Below, piece by piece: positions 1 through 10,170 of a stretch of 64,000 nucleotides of DNA. Source of the DNA: Methylobacterium sp. 17Sr1-1 (lineage in GTDB: Bacteria; Pseudomonadota; Alphaproteobacteria; Rhizobiales; Beijerinckiaceae); contig NZ_CP029552.1 in assembly GCF_003173775.1 (NCBI RefSeq), positions 2,179,001 through 2,243,000 on the forward strand, given 5' to 3'. The translations under genes and the position numbers were made by a program. Under the pieces are notes generated by a model. It was not told the DNA's origin and ran no database searches. It worked only from the letters and a program-made list of their open reading frames with translations. Each line of letters begins with the position of its first letter. Position 1 is the first letter of the stretch.

Positions 1-1
1 G

Positions 2-1153
2 GATCCGAAGCGCGTCGGTGCGATCGTCGGCGACCTCGCCGGCGTGGAGGAGATCTTCGCGCTCAAGACCCTGATGGGCGCGCTCAAGGTCCAGAACCTC
101 GATTGCCGCCAGGACGGGGCGATGATCGATCCGGCCTGGGGCCGGGCCGCCTACACCTTCGGTCCCGGCATCGCCGGCATCGAGCAGGCGGACGCGATCC
201 TGATCGTCGGCGCCAACCCGCGCACGGAAGCGTCGCTTCTCAACGCCCGCATCCGCAAGCGCTGGCGGCTCTCCCCGATGCAGATCGGCGTGATCGGCGA
301 GGATGTCGACCTCACCTATCCCCACACCTATCTCGGTGCGGGTCCGGAGACACTGGCCGAGGTGGCGGCGGGCCGTCACAGCTTCGCGGAAGGCTTCAAG
401 GCCGCCGAGCGGCCGCTGGTCATCGTCGGCCAGGCGGCGCTCGCCCGTCCGGACGGCGCGGCTCTCCTCTCCGCCGTCGCCAAGCTCGTCCAGGGCCTCG
501 GCGCCAAGGCCGAGGGCTGGAACGGCCTCGGCGTGCTCCAGAACGCGGCGGCCCGCGTCGGCGCCCTCGATCTCGGCTTCGTGCCGGGGGAGGGTGGGCT
601 GACCTTCGCCGAGATGGCTCAGGGCGGTGCGCTCGACGTGCTGTTCAACCTCGGCGCCGACGAGGTCGAGGTCGGCCCGGGCGCCTTCGTGATCTACCAG
701 GGCACCCACGGCGACAAGGGCGCCCACCGCGCCGACGTGATCCTGCCGGGCGCCGCCTACACCGAAAAGTCGGCGACCTACGTCAACCTCGAGGGCCGGG
801 TGCAGCTCGCCAACCGGGCCGCCTTCCCGCCGGGCGACGCCCGCGAGGATTGGGCGATCCTGCGTGCCTTGTCGGACGTGCTGGGCCAGCGCCTGCCGTT
901 CGACTCGCTGGGCGCCCTGCGCAAGGCGCTCTACGCCGCCCACCCGCACTTCGCCGGCATCGACCAGGTCGCCCCGGCCGACGGCGTGGCCGCGCTGACG
1001 ACGCTGGCGGGCCTCTCCGGCGAGCCCGGCCGCGAGCCGTTCCGGGCGGCGATCCAGGACTTCTATCTCACCAACCCGATCGCCCGCGCCTCGCGGGTGC
1101 TCGCCGAGTGCTCGGGTCTCGCCCGCGGGCGGGCCCTCGAAGCGGCCGAATGA
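2..1153 (+). CDS. nuoG: NADH-quinone oxidoreductase subunit G, C-terminal part (partial)
   Basis: This is the last 383 codons of complex I subunit G; the gene starts before the window and the frame is open from base 2. NuoG is the large peripheral-arm subunit that carries iron-sulfur clusters and passes electrons from NADH towards quinone. Only the molybdopterin-oxidoreductase-like part is present, with typical stretches such as [20 protein letters not shown] and the later [20 protein letters not shown]. The cluster-binding N-terminal region lies outside. The stop is 13 bases before nuoH, in standard nuo order, so the identification rests on both sequence and context. The C-terminal domain in this family does not bind a working molybdenum cofactor; this is known for the family, not shown here. 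Confidence 0.95.
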   Translation, partial: DPKRVGAIVGDLAGVEEIFALKTLMGALKVQNLDCRQDGAMIDPAWGRAAYTFGPGIAGIEQADAILIVGANPRTEASLLNARIRKRWRLSPMQIGVIGEDVDLTYPHTYLGAGPETLAEVAAGRHSFAEGFKAAERPLVIVGQAALARPDGAALLSAVAKLVQGLGAKAEGWNGLGVLQNAAARVGALDLGFVPGEGGLTFAEMAQGGALDVLFNLGADEVEVGPGAFVIYQGTHGDKGAHRADVILPGAAYTEKSATYVNLEGRVQLANRAAFPPGDAREDWAILRALSDVLGQRLPFDSLGALRKALYAAHPHFAGIDQVAPADGVAALTTLAGLSGEPGREPFRAAIQDFYLTNPIARASRVLAECSGLARGRALEAAE

Positions 1154-1166
1154 GGAGCACCGACCG

Positions 1167-2189
1167 ATGACCGCCTGGGAGGTGCTGGGCACCGTCCTCC
1201 TCGTTGCGCTGAAGAGCGTCGTGCTGCTCGTGGCACTGCTCGTCTTCATCGCCTACGCGCTGCTCGCCGACCGGAAGATCTGGGCGGCGGTGCAGCTGCG
1301 CCGCGGCCCGAACGTGGTCGGGCCCTGGGGCCTGTTCCAGTCCTTCGCCGACCTGTTGAAGTTCGTGCTGAAGGAGCCGGTGATCCCGGCGGGCGCCAAC
1401 AAGAGCCTCTTTCTGCTGGCGCCGCTGATCTTCGCCACCCTGGCGCTCGCCGCCTGGGCGGTGATCCCGCTCGCCGAGGGCTGGCCGATCGCCGACATCA
1501 ACGTCGGCATCATCTACATCTTCGCGATCTCGTCGCTCGGCGTCTACGGCGTCATCATGGGCGGCTGGGCCTCGAACTCGAAATACGCCTTCCTCGGCGC
1601 GCTGCGTTCCGCGGCCCAGATGGTGTCCTACGAGGTCTCGCTCGGCTTCGTGATCGTGACGGTGCTGATGTGCGCCGGCTCGCTCAACCTGTCGCAGATC
1701 GTCCGGGCGCAGGACACCTCGCTCGGCGTCCTCGGCTGGTACTGGCTCTGGCTCTTTCCGATGTTCGTGGTGTTCTTCATCTCGGCGCTCGCCGAGACGA
1801 ACCGCCCGCCCTTCGACCTGCCCGAGGCCGAGTCCGAGCTCGTCGCCGGCTACATGGTGGAATACTCCTCCACCCCGTACCTGCTGTTCATGCTCGGCGA
1901 GTACGTCGCCATCGTCACGATGTGCGCGCTCGGCACGATCCTGTTCCTCGGCGGCTGGCTCTCGCCGATCCCGTTCGCTCCCTTCACCTGGGTGCCGGGC
2001 CTGATCTGGTTCGCCCTCAAGGCCAGCTTCCTGTTCTTCATGATCGCCATGGTGAAGGCCATGGTGCCGCGCTACCGCTACGACCAGCTCATGCGGCTGG
2101 GCTGGAAGGTCTTCCTTCCGCTCTCGCTCGTCATGGTCTTCGTCGTCGCCTTCGTCCTGAAGCTGACCGGCCTCGCGCCGGTCTCCTGA
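1167..2189 (+). CDS. nuoH: NADH-quinone oxidoreductase subunit H
   Basis: A 340-residue, very hydrophobic protein with about eight membrane helices. NuoH links the peripheral arm to the membrane arm and forms much of the quinone-binding tunnel. Family hallmarks are visible: [22 protein letters not shown] in the first loop, the SYEVSLGF segment, and the acidic loop [20 protein letters not shown] that lies near the quinone cavity. The ATG is preceded by a good ribosome binding site (gaggagc) overlapping the nuoG stop region, so it is probably translated as part of the nuo operon. Length is normal for bacteria. Confidence 0.97.
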   Translation: MTAWEVLGTVLLVALKSVVLLVALLVFIAYALLADRKIWAAVQLRRGPNVVGPWGLFQSFADLLKFVLKEPVIPAGANKSLFLLAPLIFATLALAAWAVIPLAEGWPIADINVGIIYIFAISSLGVYGVIMGGWASNSKYAFLGALRSAAQMVSYEVSLGFVIVTVLMCAGSLNLSQIVRAQDTSLGVLGWYWLWLFPMFVVFFISALAETNRPPFDLPEAESELVAGYMVEYSSTPYLLFMLGEYVAIVTMCALGTILFLGGWLSPIPFAPFTWVPGLIWFALKASFLFFMIAMVKAMVPRYRYDQLMRLGWKVFLPLSLVMVFVVAFVLKLTGLAPVS

Positions 2190-2212
2190 CCCCAACCGTC
2201 GGAGAACGAGCC

Positions 2213-2701
2213 ATGAAGCTCGACCAGGTCGCCCGCGGCCTGCTGTTGAAGGAGTTCGTCACCGGGTTCGCCCTGGCGATGCGCTACTTCTTCAAGCCCA
2301 AGGCGACGATCAACTATCCGTTCGAGATGGGCCATCGCGGCCCGCGCTTCCGCGGCGAGCACGCCCTGCGGCGCTACCCCAACGGGGAAGAGCGCTGCAT
2401 CGCCTGCAAGCTGTGCGAGGCGGTGTGCCCGGCCCAGGCCATCACCATCGAGGCCGGTCCGCGCCGCAACGACGGCACCCGCCGCACGACGCGCTACGAC
2501 ATCGACATGGTGAAGTGCATCTATTGCGGCATGTGCCAGGAGGCCTGCCCGGTGGACGCCATCGTCGAGGGGCCGAACTTCGAGTTCTCGGTGGAGACCC
2601 GCGAGGAGCTCCTCTACGACAAGGCCAAGCTGCTCGCGAACGGCGACCGCTGGGAGCGCGAGATCGCCCGCAACATCGCGGCGGACGCTCCCTACCGCTG
2701 A
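2213..2701 (+). CDS. nuoI: NADH-quinone oxidoreductase subunit I
   Basis: A 162-residue ferredoxin-type subunit carrying the two [4Fe-4S] clusters N6a and N6b of complex I. Both motifs are intact: [12 protein letters not shown] and, about 40 residues later, [12 protein letters not shown]. The frame is open far upstream, but the start chosen (MKLDQVARG) has a ribosome binding site (cggagaacg) and lies 23 bases behind nuoH. The length matches alphaproteobacterial NuoI. It is followed by about 190 bases with two hairpins before nuoJ, an unusually long gap within a nuo operon. Confidence 0.97.
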   Translation: MKLDQVARGLLLKEFVTGFALAMRYFFKPKATINYPFEMGHRGPRFRGEHALRRYPNGEERCIACKLCEAVCPAQAITIEAGPRRNDGTRRTTRYDIDMVKCIYCGMCQEACPVDAIVEGPNFEFSVETREELLYDKAKLLANGDRWEREIARNIAADAPYR

Positions 2702-2710
2702 CCGTGCCGC

Positions 2711-2768
2711 GGGAAGGGCGCTCGCCCTTCCCGGGGTCCCACAAGCGGGGAGGGCGCTGATCCTCCCC
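2711..2768 (+). repeat. Two consecutive hairpins between nuoI and nuoJ
   Basis: Bases 2711-2732 form a perfect 10-base-pair stem (GGGAAGGGCG with CGCCCTTCCC) and a two-base loop. Bases 2747-2768 form a second stem (GGGGAGG with CCTCCCC) with an eight-base loop. There is no T-run, so these are not typical intrinsic terminators. They could be mRNA processing or stability elements separating nuoG-I from nuoJ-N; this is inference. Confidence 0.55.
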
Positions 2769-2892
2769 ACATCGACGCCACATTCGCCGCTCCCCCGGTT
2801 GTGCGCCGCGGGAGCGGGTTCTATAGACGGGCCGCCGGAATGCTCCCGGGGGTCGGGCAGGAGGCCGCCGCCAGGCGGCGTGAATTCAGCGC

Positions 2893-3513
2893 ATGACCGC
2901 AGCCGCCGCCTTCTTCTATCTGTTCGCCGCGATCACCGTCGCCTCGGGCTTCATGGTGATCGCCTCGCGCAACCCCGTCACCTCGGTGCTCTTCCTCATC
3001 CTCGCCTTCGTGAACGCCGCCGGGCTGTTCGTGTTGATGGGGGCGGAGTTCCTGGCCATGCTCCTGGTCGTGGTCTATGTCGGCGCCGTCGCGGTGCTGT
3101 TCCTGTTCGTGGTGATGATGCTCGACGTCGACTTCGCCGAGCTGCGCCAGGGCTTCCAGGACTACCTGCCGGTCGGCGGCCTGATCGGCGCCGTGTTCCT
3201 GGTCGAGCTGCTCCTCGTCGTCGGCTCCTGGGCGATCGATCCGGGCCTCGTCCACGGACCGCTGGCGGTGACGCCGGGCACGGAGACGATGACCAACACG
3301 CAGGCCCTGGGTCTCGTTCTCTACACCAACTACTTTTTCTTCTTCCAGGTCGCCGGCCTGATCCTGCTGGTCGCGATGATCGGCGCGATCGTGCTGACCC
3401 TGCGCGACCGGCCGGGCGTCAAGCGCCAGGACATCGCGATCCAGAACGCCCGCACCCAGGCCGACGCCGTCGAGGTGCGCAAGGTCCCGACGGGGCAGGG
3501 CGTCGAGGTCTGA
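2893..3513 (+). CDS. nuoJ: NADH-quinone oxidoreductase subunit J
   Basis: A 206-residue membrane subunit with five hydrophobic helices, part of the proton-conducting region between NuoH and NuoK. The typical segment with GAEFLAMLLVVVYVGAVAVL (helix 3, containing the conserved glutamate/tyrosine stretch) is present. The C-terminus is short and polar. No strong Shine-Dalgarno sequence is seen before the ATG. The gene lies in the standard place between nuoI and nuoK but is flanked by longer-than-usual gaps (191 and 122 bases). Confidence 0.96.
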   Translation: MTAAAAFFYLFAAITVASGFMVIASRNPVTSVLFLILAFVNAAGLFVLMGAEFLAMLLVVVYVGAVAVLFLFVVMMLDVDFAELRQGFQDYLPVGGLIGAVFLVELLLVVGSWAIDPGLVHGPLAVTPGTETMTNTQALGLVLYTNYFFFFQVAGLILLVAMIGAIVLTLRDRPGVKRQDIAIQNARTQADAVEVRKVPTGQGVEV

Positions 3514-3635
3514 CGGGGATCGCGGGTCCGACGAGTTCGTGCGGGGCCTGACGGTCTCGCGAGGCTGATGACACGAGCGGCGGGGCGGATCGCGCCTCGC
3601 GACACGAAGGCGGCCGCCCGCGGCCGAGAGGCACG

Positions 3636-3941
3636 ATGATCGGTTTGAGCCATTACCTGACGGTCGCCGCGATCCTGTTCACCCTCGGGGTGCTCGGCAT
3701 CTTCATCAACCGCAAGAACATCATCGTCATCCTGATGTCGGTCGAGCTCATCCTGCTCGCCGTGAACATCAACCTGGTGGCGTTCTCGACCCATCTCGGC
3801 GACATCGTCGGCCAGGTCTTCGCCCTGTTCGTCCTGACGGTCGCCGCCGCGGAGGCCGCGATCGGCCTCGCCATCCTGGTGGTGTTCTTCCGCAACCGCG
3901 GCTCGATCGCCGTCGAGGACGTCAACATGATGAAGGGCTGA
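3636..3941 (+). CDS. nuoK: NADH-quinone oxidoreductase subunit K
   Basis: A 101-residue protein with three membrane helices, equal in length to other NuoK proteins. The two buried glutamates of the family are visible in [16 protein letters not shown] and in the helix [16 protein letters not shown]. NuoK is part of the proton translocation path. A short GC-rich inverted repeat (3611-3626) precedes the start; the Shine-Dalgarno sequence is gagagg. It sits in standard order before nuoL. Confidence 0.97.
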   Translation: MIGLSHYLTVAAILFTLGVLGIFINRKNIIVILMSVELILLAVNINLVAFSTHLGDIVGQVFALFVLTVAAAEAAIGLAILVVFFRNRGSIAVEDVNMMKG

Positions 3942-4021
3942 CGCAGGCTTCCGGGCCTTCACCCCTTCTCCCCAGAACCAGCGCCGCAGCGGCACCCGTC
4001 ACGCGAGGCCGGACCCCGAGC

Positions 4022-6169
4022 ATGTACCACGCGATCGTCTTCCTGCCCCTGATCGGCTTCCTCATCGCCGGCGTGTTCGGGCGCCGCATCGGCCCGCGGG
4101 CCAGCGAGGTGGTGACCACCGGCATCCTCATCTTCGTGGCGCTGCTCTCCTGGGTCGCCTTCTTCGAGGTGACCGGCGGGCACGGCCACGGCGCCACCAA
4201 GCACCACGTCGCGACCTGGTTCACCGCCGGCGGCCTGACGGTCGACTGGGCCTTCCGGGCCGACACGCTCACCGCGGTGATGCTGGTCGTGGTCAACAGC
4301 GTCTCGGCGCTCGTGCACCTCTACTCGATGGGCTACATGCACGAGGACCCGCACCGGCCGCGGTTCTTCGCCTACCTATCGCTCTTCACCTTCGCCATGC
4401 TGATGCTGGTGACGTCGGACAACCTCGTCCAGATGTTCTTCGGCTGGGAGGGCGTCGGCCTCGCCTCCTACCTGCTGATCGGCTTCTGGTACGAGAAGCC
4501 CTCGGCCAACGCCGCGGCGATGAAGGCCTTCATCGTCAATCGCGTCGGCGATTTCGGCTTCTCGCTCGGCATCTTCCTCTGCTTCGTTCTGTTCGGCGCG
4601 GTCGCCTTCGACGGCATCTTCCCGAAGGTGCCGGAGTTGAAGGACGCGACGTTCCACCTCCTCGGCTACGACTGGAACGCGCTGACCATCTGCTGCCTGC
4701 TGCTGTTCATGGGCGCGATGGGCAAGTCGGCGCAGTTCCTGCTGCACACCTGGCTGCCGGACGCGATGGAGGGCCCGACCCCGGTCTCGGCCCTGATCCA
4801 CGCCGCCACCATGGTGACCGCCGGCGTGTTCATGGTCGCCCGCCTGTCGCCCCTCTTCGACGCGGCGCCGAACGCCCTCATCGTCGTCACGGTGATCGGC
4901 GGCATCACGGCCTTCTTCGCCGCCACCGTCGGCCTCGTCCAGAACGACATCAAGCGCGTCATCGCCTACTCGACCTGCTCGCAGCTCGGCTACATGTTCG
5001 TCGCGCTCGGCGTCGGCGCCTACGCGGCGGGCGTGTTCCACCTCTTCACGCACGCCTTCTTCAAGGCGCTGCTGTTCCTCGGCGCCGGCTCGGTCATCCA
5101 CGCGATGCACCACGAGCAGGACATGCGGAACATGGGTGCGCTCCGCCGCTACATCCCCTTCACCACCGCCATGATGGCGATCGGGACGCTCGCGCTGATC
5201 GGCTTCCCGTTCACCGCCGGCTTCTACTCGAAGGACGCCATCATCGAGGCGGCCTACATGTCGACCCGGCCGGGCCACGTGCTGGCCTTCCTGGCGACCG
5301 TCATCGCGGCCTTCTTCACCTCGTTCTATTCCTGGCGCCTGTTCTTCATGACCTTCGAGGGTCGGGCCCGCTGGCAGAACGCGCACGCCCATGGCGGCAG
5401 CCATGCGCACGGGCATGACGACCACCACGCCGACGTGCACGCCGCACACCATCCGGCGGTGGCCCATGCTGCGGCCCAGGCCGACGGCGCGCCGGGCCAC
5501 CACGAGGGCGTCGCCCACGACGACAAGGGCCACGACATAGAGCCGGCCTCGCACTCGGCGATCGAGCACCACGACGACCACCACGCCCACACCCCGCACG
5601 AGAGCCCGCGGGTGATGACGATCCCGCTGGCGATCCTCGCCCTGGGCGCGCTCTTCGCCGGCCTGGTGTTCAAGAACCGGTTCATCGGCGAGGGCATGGA
5701 CGAGTTCTGGAAGGGCGCGCTGGCGCACGGCCCCGACAACCACATCATGCACGACATCCACAACGCGCCGGGCTGGGTGCAGAACTCGCCCTTCGTGATG
5801 CTGGTCCTGGGCTTCCTGCTCGCCTTCTGGATGTATATCCGCCGGCCGGAGCTGCCGAACCAGCTCGCCCAGAGCCAGCCGCTGCTGTACCGCTTCCTGC
5901 TCAACAAGTGGTACTTCGACGAGATCTACGACCGGATCTTCGTCCGCCCGGCCAAGGGCTTCGGCGAGTTCCTGTGGAAGGTCGGCGACGGCCGGATCAT
6001 CGACGGGATGGGCCCGAACGGCATCGCCGCCCGCGTCGTCGACATCACCCGCGGCGTGGTCCGTTTCCAGACCGGCTACGTCTACCACTACGCCTTCGTG
6101 ATGCTGGTCGGCGTCGCCGCCCTGGTGAGCTGGTACCTGATGACCGGCGTCTCCGCGGCCACCCACTGA
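4022..6169 (+). CDS. nuoL: NADH-quinone oxidoreductase subunit L with long His-rich insert
   Basis: A 715-residue antiporter-like subunit, the distal proton pump of complex I. Typical blocks are [38 protein letters not shown] and [20 protein letters not shown]. The C-terminal lateral helix region follows. Odd point: residues about 453-530 (bases about 5380-5610) form a hydrophilic segment very rich in histidine and aspartate, between two membrane parts; it makes the protein longer than the usual 610-680 residues. The insert is in frame and its flanks look normal, so the protein is probably functional. nuoM starts 22 bases later. Confidence 0.96.
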   Translation: MYHAIVFLPLIGFLIAGVFGRRIGPRASEVVTTGILIFVALLSWVAFFEVTGGHGHGATKHHVATWFTAGGLTVDWAFRADTLTAVMLVVVNSVSALVHLYSMGYMHEDPHRPRFFAYLSLFTFAMLMLVTSDNLVQMFFGWEGVGLASYLLIGFWYEKPSANAAAMKAFIVNRVGDFGFSLGIFLCFVLFGAVAFDGIFPKVPELKDATFHLLGYDWNALTICCLLLFMGAMGKSAQFLLHTWLPDAMEGPTPVSALIHAATMVTAGVFMVARLSPLFDAAPNALIVVTVIGGITAFFAATVGLVQNDIKRVIAYSTCSQLGYMFVALGVGAYAAGVFHLFTHAFFKALLFLGAGSVIHAMHHEQDMRNMGALRRYIPFTTAMMAIGTLALIGFPFTAGFYSKDAIIEAAYMSTRPGHVLAFLATVIAAFFTSFYSWRLFFMTFEGRARWQNAHAHGGSHAHGHDDHHADVHAAHHPAVAHAAAQADGAPGHHEGVAHDDKGHDIEPASHSAIEHHDDHHAHTPHESPRVMTIPLAILALGALFAGLVFKNRFIGEGMDEFWKGALAHGPDNHIMHDIHNAPGWVQNSPFVMLVLGFLLAFWMYIRRPELPNQLAQSQPLLYRFLLNKWYFDEIYDRIFVRPAKGFGEFLWKVGDGRIIDGMGPNGIAARVVDITRGVVRFQTGYVYHYAFVMLVGVAALVSWYLMTGVSAATH

Positions 6170-6191
6170 CCTGACCGGAGAACAGAGAATC

Positions 6192-7712
6192 ATGCTCGGC
6201 CTCGGGATCCTCTCCGGCCTCCTCATCCTGCCCCTCGTCGGCGCCGCGTTCATCCTGACGCTCCGCGGCGACGAGGAGTCGGTCCGGCGCAACGCCCGCT
6301 GGGCGGCGTTGATCGCCACCCTCGCCACCTTCCTGCTGTCGCTCGTGGCCTGGGGCCGCTACGACGCCTCGACCGCGCAGTTCCAGCTCGTCGAGACCCA
6401 TGCCTGGCTGACGGACACGATCCGGTTCAAGCTCGGCGTCGACGGCTTCTCGATGCCGCTGGTGCTGCTCACCACCTTCCTGATGCCGTTCTGCATCGGC
6501 GCCTCCTGGCTCTCGATCGAGCACCGGATGAAGGAGTACTTCGTCGCGTTCCTGGTCCTCGAGACCACGATGATCGGCGTGTTCTGCGCCCTCGACCTGG
6601 TGCTGTTCTACCTGTTCTTCGAAGCCGGCCTGATCCCGATGTTCCTGATCATCGGCATCTGGGGCGGCAAGCGCCGGATCTACGCGTCGTTCAAGTTCTT
6701 CCTCTACACCCTGCTCGGCTCGGTGCTGATGCTGCTCGCCATCATGGCGATGTACTGGCAGGCCGGCACGACCGACATCCCGACCCTGCTGCAGACCCGC
6801 TTCCCGGCGAACATGCAGATCTGGCTCTGGCTCGCCTTCTTCGCCTCCTTCGCGGTGAAGATGCCGATGTGGCCGGTCCATACCTGGCTCCCCGACGCGC
6901 ACGTCGAGGCGCCGACCGCCGGCTCGGTCATCCTGGCGGGTATCCTGCTGAAGATGGGCGGCTACGGCTTCATCCGGGTCTCGCTGCCGATGTTCCCGGA
7001 CGCCTCCCATTACTTTGCCCCGATGGTCTACACGCTGTCGGTGGTGGCGATCATCTACACGTCGCTGGTCGCGCTGGTGCAGACCGACATCAAGAAGCTG
7101 ATCGCCTACTCCTCGGTGGCGCATATGGGCTTCGTGACGCTCGGCCTGTTCACGCTGAACGAGCAGGGCATCCAGGGCGCCCTGTTCCTGATGATCTCCC
7201 ACGGCATCGTCTCGGGCGCGCTGTTCCTCTGCGTCGGCGTGATCTACGACCGGATGCACACCCGCGAGATCTCGGCCTATGGCGGTCTCGTCAAGCGGAT
7301 GCCGCTCTACGCTGTGGCGATGATGGTGTTCACCATGGCCAATGTCGGGCTGCCGGGCACCTCGGGCTTCGTCGGCGAGTTCCTGGCGATGATGGGCGCC
7401 TTCCGGGCCAACCCGATGGTGTCGTTCTTCTCGGTCTTCGGCATCATCCTGTCGGCGGCCTACGCCCTGTGGCTGTTCGCCCGGGTGGTCTACGGCAAGC
7501 TCGAGAAGCCGAGCCTGCAGGGGATCACCGACCTCGACCGCCGCGAGATGCTGATCCTCGCGCCGCTGGTGGCGCTGACGATCTACTACGGCGTCCATCC
7601 CGGCCCGATCCTCGACGTCTTCGCGCCCTCGACCGACGCGCTGATGCAAGGCCTGCGCGCCGCCCTCTCCACGACCCAGACCGCTGCCGCGGCCCTGCCG
7701 GTCCCGCACTGA
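6192..7712 (+). CDS. nuoM: NADH-quinone oxidoreductase subunit M
   Basis: A 506-residue antiporter-like subunit with about 14 membrane helices, the middle proton pump of complex I. Conserved stretches include [40 protein letters not shown] and [20 protein letters not shown]. They carry the conserved glutamate, lysines and histidine of the pump family. It starts 22 bases behind nuoL with a ribosome binding site (cggagaaca), and nuoN follows after 10 bases, so the three genes are clearly co-transcribed. Confidence 0.97.
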   Translation: MLGLGILSGLLILPLVGAAFILTLRGDEESVRRNARWAALIATLATFLLSLVAWGRYDASTAQFQLVETHAWLTDTIRFKLGVDGFSMPLVLLTTFLMPFCIGASWLSIEHRMKEYFVAFLVLETTMIGVFCALDLVLFYLFFEAGLIPMFLIIGIWGGKRRIYASFKFFLYTLLGSVLMLLAIMAMYWQAGTTDIPTLLQTRFPANMQIWLWLAFFASFAVKMPMWPVHTWLPDAHVEAPTAGSVILAGILLKMGGYGFIRVSLPMFPDASHYFAPMVYTLSVVAIIYTSLVALVQTDIKKLIAYSSVAHMGFVTLGLFTLNEQGIQGALFLMISHGIVSGALFLCVGVIYDRMHTREISAYGGLVKRMPLYAVAMMVFTMANVGLPGTSGFVGEFLAMMGAFRANPMVSFFSVFGIILSAAYALWLFARVVYGKLEKPSLQGITDLDRREMLILAPLVALTIYYGVHPGPILDVFAPSTDALMQGLRAALSTTQTAAAALPVPH

Positions 7713-7722
7713 GTTTTTCGCG

Positions 7723-9168
7723 ATGAACGCCGCTCAGATCGTCATGCCCGCCCTCGGGCCCGCCCTGCCGGAGCTGATCCTGTCGGTCGGCGTCCTGGTG
7801 CTGATCCTCTACGGGGCCTTCAAGGGCGAGCGCTCCACCGAGGGCGTCAGCGTCGGGGCCCTGATCCTCTTGATCCTCGCCCTGTTCGCGGTGGTCAGCC
7901 AGCCCTTCGGCGCCAAGATCGCCACCTTCAACGGCTCCTTCATCGTCGACGGGTTCGCCCGGGTGATGAAGGCGCTGACCCTCATCGGCTCCGCCGCCGC
8001 GATCCTCCTCGCCAAGGAGCATTTCGAGCGCGAGCGCATCGCCCGGTTCGAGTACCCGATCCTGATCGTCCTCTCGACGATCGGCATGATGATCATGGCG
8101 TCGGCCAACGATCTCATCGGCCTCTACATGGGCCTCGAGCTGCAGAGCCTGGCGGCCTACGTCATCGCCTCGTTCCACCGCGACGACGTGCGCTCGACCG
8201 AGGCGGGCCTGAAGTACTTCGTGCTCGGCGCCTTGTCCTCCGGCATGCTCCTCTACGGTGCCTCGCTGGTCTACGGCTTCACCGGCACCGTCTCGTTCCC
8301 GCACATCGCCACCGCGCTCCGCGAGGGCTCGGGCCTCGGCGTGGTGCTCGGCGTGGTGTTCGTCGCCGCCGGCGTGTCGTTCAAGCTCGCCGCCGTGCCG
8401 TTCCACATGTGGACGCCGGACGTCTACGAGGGCGCGCCGACCCCGGTCACCGCCTTCTTCGCGTCGGCCCCCAAGATGGCCGCGATGGCGATGGCCGTGC
8501 GCGTCTTCATCGGCGCCTTCCCGGTGATCACGCCCGAGTGGCAGCAGATCATCGTGTTCGTGTCGATCGCCTCGATGGCCCTCGGCTCCTTCGCGGCGAT
8601 CGGCCAGCGCAGCCTCAAGCGCCTGATGGCCTATTCCTCCATCGCCAATGTCGGCTACGCGCTCATCGGGCTCGCCGCCGGCACGCAGGAGGGGGTGCGC
8701 GGCGTGGTGATCTACATGGCGATCTACCTCGCCATGACGCTCGGCGCCTTCGCGGTGATCCTGTCGCTGCGCCGCGGCCGCAAGATGTACGAGACCATCG
8801 ACGACCTGTCGGGCCTGTCGCGCACCCATCCCTGGGTCGCCTTCCTGCTCGCCATGATGATGTTCTCGCTCGCCGGCATCCCGCCGCTCGCCGGGTTCTT
8901 CGCCAAGTTCTACGTCTTCGCCGCGGCCATCAAGGCGAACCTCGTGACCCTGGCGGTGATCGGCGTGGTGACCAGCGTGGTCGGCGCCTACTACTACCTG
9001 CGCCTCGTCAAGGTGATGTACTTCGACGAGCCGGCCGAGGCCTACGAGCCGATGGGCCCCGGCCTGCGCATCGTGCTCGGCCTGTCGAGCGTGGTGGTGC
9101 TGCTGTTCTGGCTGATCCCGGCCCCGCTGGTCGGCCTCGCCGGCACCGCCGCGAAGTCGCTGTTCTAG
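7723..9168 (+). CDS. nuoN: NADH-quinone oxidoreductase subunit N
   Basis: A 481-residue antiporter-like subunit with about 14 membrane helices, the proton pump nearest to NuoK. Family stretches are LYMGLELQSLAAYVIASFHR, KYFVLGALSSGMLLYGASL and VPFHMWTPDVYEGAPTPVTA. It is the last gene of the nuo operon. The downstream gene birA starts only 4 bases after its stop, so birA is probably read from the same transcript. Confidence 0.97.
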   Translation: MNAAQIVMPALGPALPELILSVGVLVLILYGAFKGERSTEGVSVGALILLILALFAVVSQPFGAKIATFNGSFIVDGFARVMKALTLIGSAAAILLAKEHFERERIARFEYPILIVLSTIGMMIMASANDLIGLYMGLELQSLAAYVIASFHRDDVRSTEAGLKYFVLGALSSGMLLYGASLVYGFTGTVSFPHIATALREGSGLGVVLGVVFVAAGVSFKLAAVPFHMWTPDVYEGAPTPVTAFFASAPKMAAMAMAVRVFIGAFPVITPEWQQIIVFVSIASMALGSFAAIGQRSLKRLMAYSSIANVGYALIGLAAGTQEGVRGVVIYMAIYLAMTLGAFAVILSLRRGRKMYETIDDLSGLSRTHPWVAFLLAMMMFSLAGIPPLAGFFAKFYVFAAAIKANLVTLAVIGVVTSVVGAYYYLRLVKVMYFDEPAEAYEPMGPGLRIVLGLSSVVVLLFWLIPAPLVGLAGTAAKSLF

Positions 9169-9172
9169 GCGA

Positions 9173-9973
9173 ATGACCTTCGTGCTCGACCCCGCGGCCA
9201 TGGCCGCGGGATACCGTATCGAGGTCCATGACAGCCTCGGCTCGACGAGCACGCAGGCCCTGGACCGTGCCCGCGAAGGTGCGACAGGGCCGCTGTGGAT
9301 CGTGACCCGGGAGCAGACCGGCGGACGCGGCCGGCGCGGCAAGGGCTGGAGCTGGATCCAGGGCAATCACGCCGCGAGCCTGCTCTGGCCGGTGCCGGCG
9401 GGCCTGGCGCCGGACCGCGTCGCGACGCTCGGCTTCGTCGCCGGCGTGGCGGTGGACCGGGCCCTGCGCCGCGCCTGCGGACCGGGACTCGACGGGCGAG
9501 CGCCCGATTTCCGGCTCAAATGGCCGAACGACGTGCTGCTCGGCGGCGCCAAGCTCGTCGGCATCCTGCTCGAGATGGAGACGCTGCCGGGCCGCGGCGC
9601 GGTCGTCACCGTCGGCATCGGCATCAACGTGACCGGCGCGCCGGAGGGATTGCCCTACGCGGCGACCTCGCTCGCGCAGGCGGGCTACGCCGTCGACGCG
9701 CCGGGGCTGTTTCGCCTGCTCACCGGCGCCTGGGTCGAGGCCGAGCGGCTGTGGGACGAGGGAAGGGGTTTCCCGCGGATCCGCGAGGCCTGGCTCGCCT
9801 CGGCTGCGGGTCTCGGCGGTCCCGTGAACGTCCAGTCCGGCGGGCGCACCGTGACGGGAACGTTCGAGACGATCGACGAGGGCGGCCGTCTGGTCGTCCG
9901 GCTGCCGGAGGGGAACCGCATCGCGGTCGCGGCCGGCGAGGTGCATTTCGGAGCGGCCGCCAGCGCGGCCTGA
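9173..9973 (+). CDS. birA: Biotin--[acetyl-CoA-carboxylase] ligase
   Basis: A 266-residue enzyme that joins biotin to the lysine of biotin carboxyl carrier proteins through biotinyl-AMP. Seen motifs: DSLGSTSTQALDRA at the N-terminus, the nucleotide/biotin loop QTGGRGRRGKGW, and KWPNDVLLGGAKLVGILLEM with the catalytic lysine; a small SH3-like C-terminal domain follows. There is no N-terminal helix-turn-helix, so it is a ligase without the repressor domain of the E. coli protein. Position right behind nuoN is the usual rhizobial arrangement. In many relatives coaX lies between birA and rnj; here it is absent. Confidence 0.95.
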   Translation: MTFVLDPAAMAAGYRIEVHDSLGSTSTQALDRAREGATGPLWIVTREQTGGRGRRGKGWSWIQGNHAASLLWPVPAGLAPDRVATLGFVAGVAVDRALRRACGPGLDGRAPDFRLKWPNDVLLGGAKLVGILLEMETLPGRGAVVTVGIGINVTGAPEGLPYAATSLAQAGYAVDAPGLFRLLTGAWVEAERLWDEGRGFPRIREAWLASAAGLGGPVNVQSGGRTVTGTFETIDEGGRLVVRLPEGNRIAVAAGEVHFGAAASAA

Positions 9974-10048
9974 CGGGGAGGCGGTCCGGCGCCGGCGCGG
10001 CGACGACGCTTTCCCCGACACGTTCGAAGTCTTCCCGGCGGGGCGCCT

Positions 10049-10106
10049 CACGGCGCCGCCGCCGCGCGGCCGTTCCCGGCCGCACACGCAACATGACGGC
10101 GCCGTG
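10049..10106 (+). repeat. Nested inverted repeat between birA and rnj
   Basis: An outer 10-base stem (CACGGCGCCG at 10049-10058 with CGGCGCCGTG at 10097-10106) encloses an inner 7-base stem (GCGGCCG at 10066-10072, CGGCCGC at 10077-10083). The RNA would fold as a long imperfect hairpin. No T-run follows, so this is a structural element rather than a clear terminator. No open frame with coding character exists in the 197-base gap. Confidence 0.6.
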
Positions 10107-10170
10107 ACCGTGACGGCAGACGAGGCCGTTCCTCGAGTGGGACCGCGACGGCGGTCCGTGTGATGATGGT

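Noticed and set aside
4376-6328. Long minus-strand open frame opposite nuoL
   Set aside because: It is the mirror of the nuoL codons in high-GC DNA, rich in Arg, His and Asp with no family likeness; similar antisense frames occur opposite nuoM, nuoN, ppdK and others.
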